From JANXXV01 sp038230275 (GTDB lineage: Bacteria > Acidobacteriota > Terriglobia > Bryobacterales > Bryobacteraceae), in the NCBI GenBank assembly GCA_038230275.1, contig JBBRNO010000003.1, positions 1 through 64,000 on the forward strand: a stretch of 64,000 nucleotides of DNA, given 5' to 3'. The translations under genes and the position numbers were made by a program. The notes under the pieces are model-generated. The model had not been told where the DNA came from and searched no databases. It saw only the letters and a program-made list of their open reading frames with translations. This document shows positions 63,322 to 64,000 of this stretch, one piece after another; position 1 is the stretch's first letter; every line of letters starts with the position of its first letter.

Positions 63322-64000
63322 ATGGCTCCCGCTCTAACCTCACGCTGGACTGGTGAATACCGCTTTCTGATCGGCAATCTGCTGCTGAAGGATTTCCGCG
63401 TCCGCTATCGGAATATGTCGCTCGGGTTCGGCTGGTCCGTGGCGAGTCCGCTGGTGATGATGGGGGTGTTGACCTTTATTTTCACTCGCGTCATGCCGAA
63501 CAAGATAGAACATTTTCCAGCGTTCGTGCTTTGCGGTCTGGTGCCGCTGAACTTCTTCTCACTCAGCTGGCTGACCGGAACGGTTTCGCTGATCGACAAT
63601 GCCGGGTTGATCAAACGAACTACTTTTCCGCGCGAGATCATTCCCATTGCAGCGGTGCTGGCCAACTGTTTGCATTTCGCTATTCAGATTGGGCTTTTAC
63701 TGATTCTGGTGCTGGGCTCGGGCTACAAGCCGAACATCTACTGGCTGTTTCTACCGGTGATTGTGGCGCTGGAAATTGTTTTCGCATGCGGCATGGCGCT
63801 GGCCTTTTCGGCGCTGGATGTTTATGTCCGCGACACGCGGTACGTGGTGGAATCTGCGATTACGGTGCTGATCTGGATGGTGCCGATTTTTTACGATTCG
63901 AACATCATCCCACAACAGTATCGCGTGGTTTACCATTTGAATCCCATCGCCGCGGCGGTGATGGCGTTCCGAAATATTCTGCTCGAAAACAAAATGCCTG
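63322..64000 (+). CDS. ABC-2 polysaccharide export permease (Wzm-like), 5' part
   Basis: ATG 63322 opens a frame that continues past the right edge (226 codons seen). Start region TSRWTGEYRFLIGNLLLKDF; amphipathic entry LKDFRVRYRNMSLGFGWSVA and helices VASPLVMMGVLTFIFTRVMP, PAFVLCGLVPLNFFSLSWL, LANCLHFAIQIGLLLILVLG, IVALEIVFACGMALAFSALD, IWMVPIFYDSNIIP. The DVYVRDTRYVVE loop is the ABC-2 exporter signature. The NBD partner should lie just to the right. Confidence 0.9.
   Translation, partial: MAPALTSRWTGEYRFLIGNLLLKDFRVRYRNMSLGFGWSVASPLVMMGVLTFIFTRVMPNKIEHFPAFVLCGLVPLNFFSLSWLTGTVSLIDNAGLIKRTTFPREIIPIAAVLANCLHFAIQIGLLLILVLGSGYKPNIYWLFLPVIVALEIVFACGMALAFSALDVYVRDTRYVVESAITVLIWMVPIFYDSNIIPQQYRVVYHLNPIAAAVMAFRNILLENKMP

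Overview
The window is about 64 kb of moderately GC-rich bacterial chromosome with no rRNA, tRNA, CRISPR array or intact insertion sequence that I could recognise. Gene content points to Acidobacteriota, most likely the Solibacter/Bryobacter group. The supporting signs are Planctomycete-type cytochrome (DUF1549/DUF1553) and DUF1501 pairs, a decayed copy of a secreted repeat-type protein that I associate with Solibacter, a PEP-CTERM protein, many Tat-like leaders on hydrolases, and very tight gene packing with TGATG, ATGA and GTGA overlaps. This assignment is inference from gene families; no marker gene was compared.

Layout. 1-5.5 kb: a DUF1501/DUF1553 pair, a ferritin-like secreted protein, a decayed surface-protein gene and a small TPR gene. 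5.6-12.3 kb: one long minus-strand operon encoding an SPFH protein, an AdoMet-decarboxylase-like protein (SpeD), two zinc-ribbon DUF4178 proteins, a small membrane protein, a DUF350 protein, a membrane-embedded spermidine-synthase-like protein and a flavin amine-oxidase-like protein. It reads as a polyamine/membrane-stress module. 12.7-21.3 kb: core metabolism (malic enzyme and aminotransferase; MeaB, methylmalonyl-CoA epimerase, MTA phosphorylase and a GT9 glycosyltransferase in one overlapping operon).

21.4-29.8 kb is an accessory, defence-type island. It holds a HicB/HicA pair, a ParD antitoxin with a decayed ParE, a 1,120-residue NACHT STAND ATPase carrying eleven near-identical 34-residue HEAT-like repeats, and, divergent from it, a four-gene cassette led by a LysM-like/HEMMH metallopeptidase-like protein. 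The last gene of that cassette resembles domains found beside type VI secretion spike genes. This is the most unusual part of the window.

29.8-44.9 kb is mixed: a PEP-CTERM beta-propeller protein, a persulfide-dioxygenase/rhodanese fusion, hydrolases, a WG-repeat protein and a kinase-pseudokinase-formylglycine-synthase-like fusion, with several gene remnants and a VapBC pair. 44.9-48.9 kb carries the conserved cdaA-cdaR-glmM c-di-AMP/cell-wall operon. 49-54.5 kb has OsmC, a YCF48-like protein, a GAF protein, a VOC protein, an ECF sigma/anti-sigma-like pair and two gene remnants. 54.5-64 kb is a plus-strand run: bactofilin, a methyltransferase-like protein, lysS, a LolC/E-type permease, asnB, two glycosyltransferases and the start of an ABC-2 polysaccharide exporter, suggesting envelope glycan assembly.
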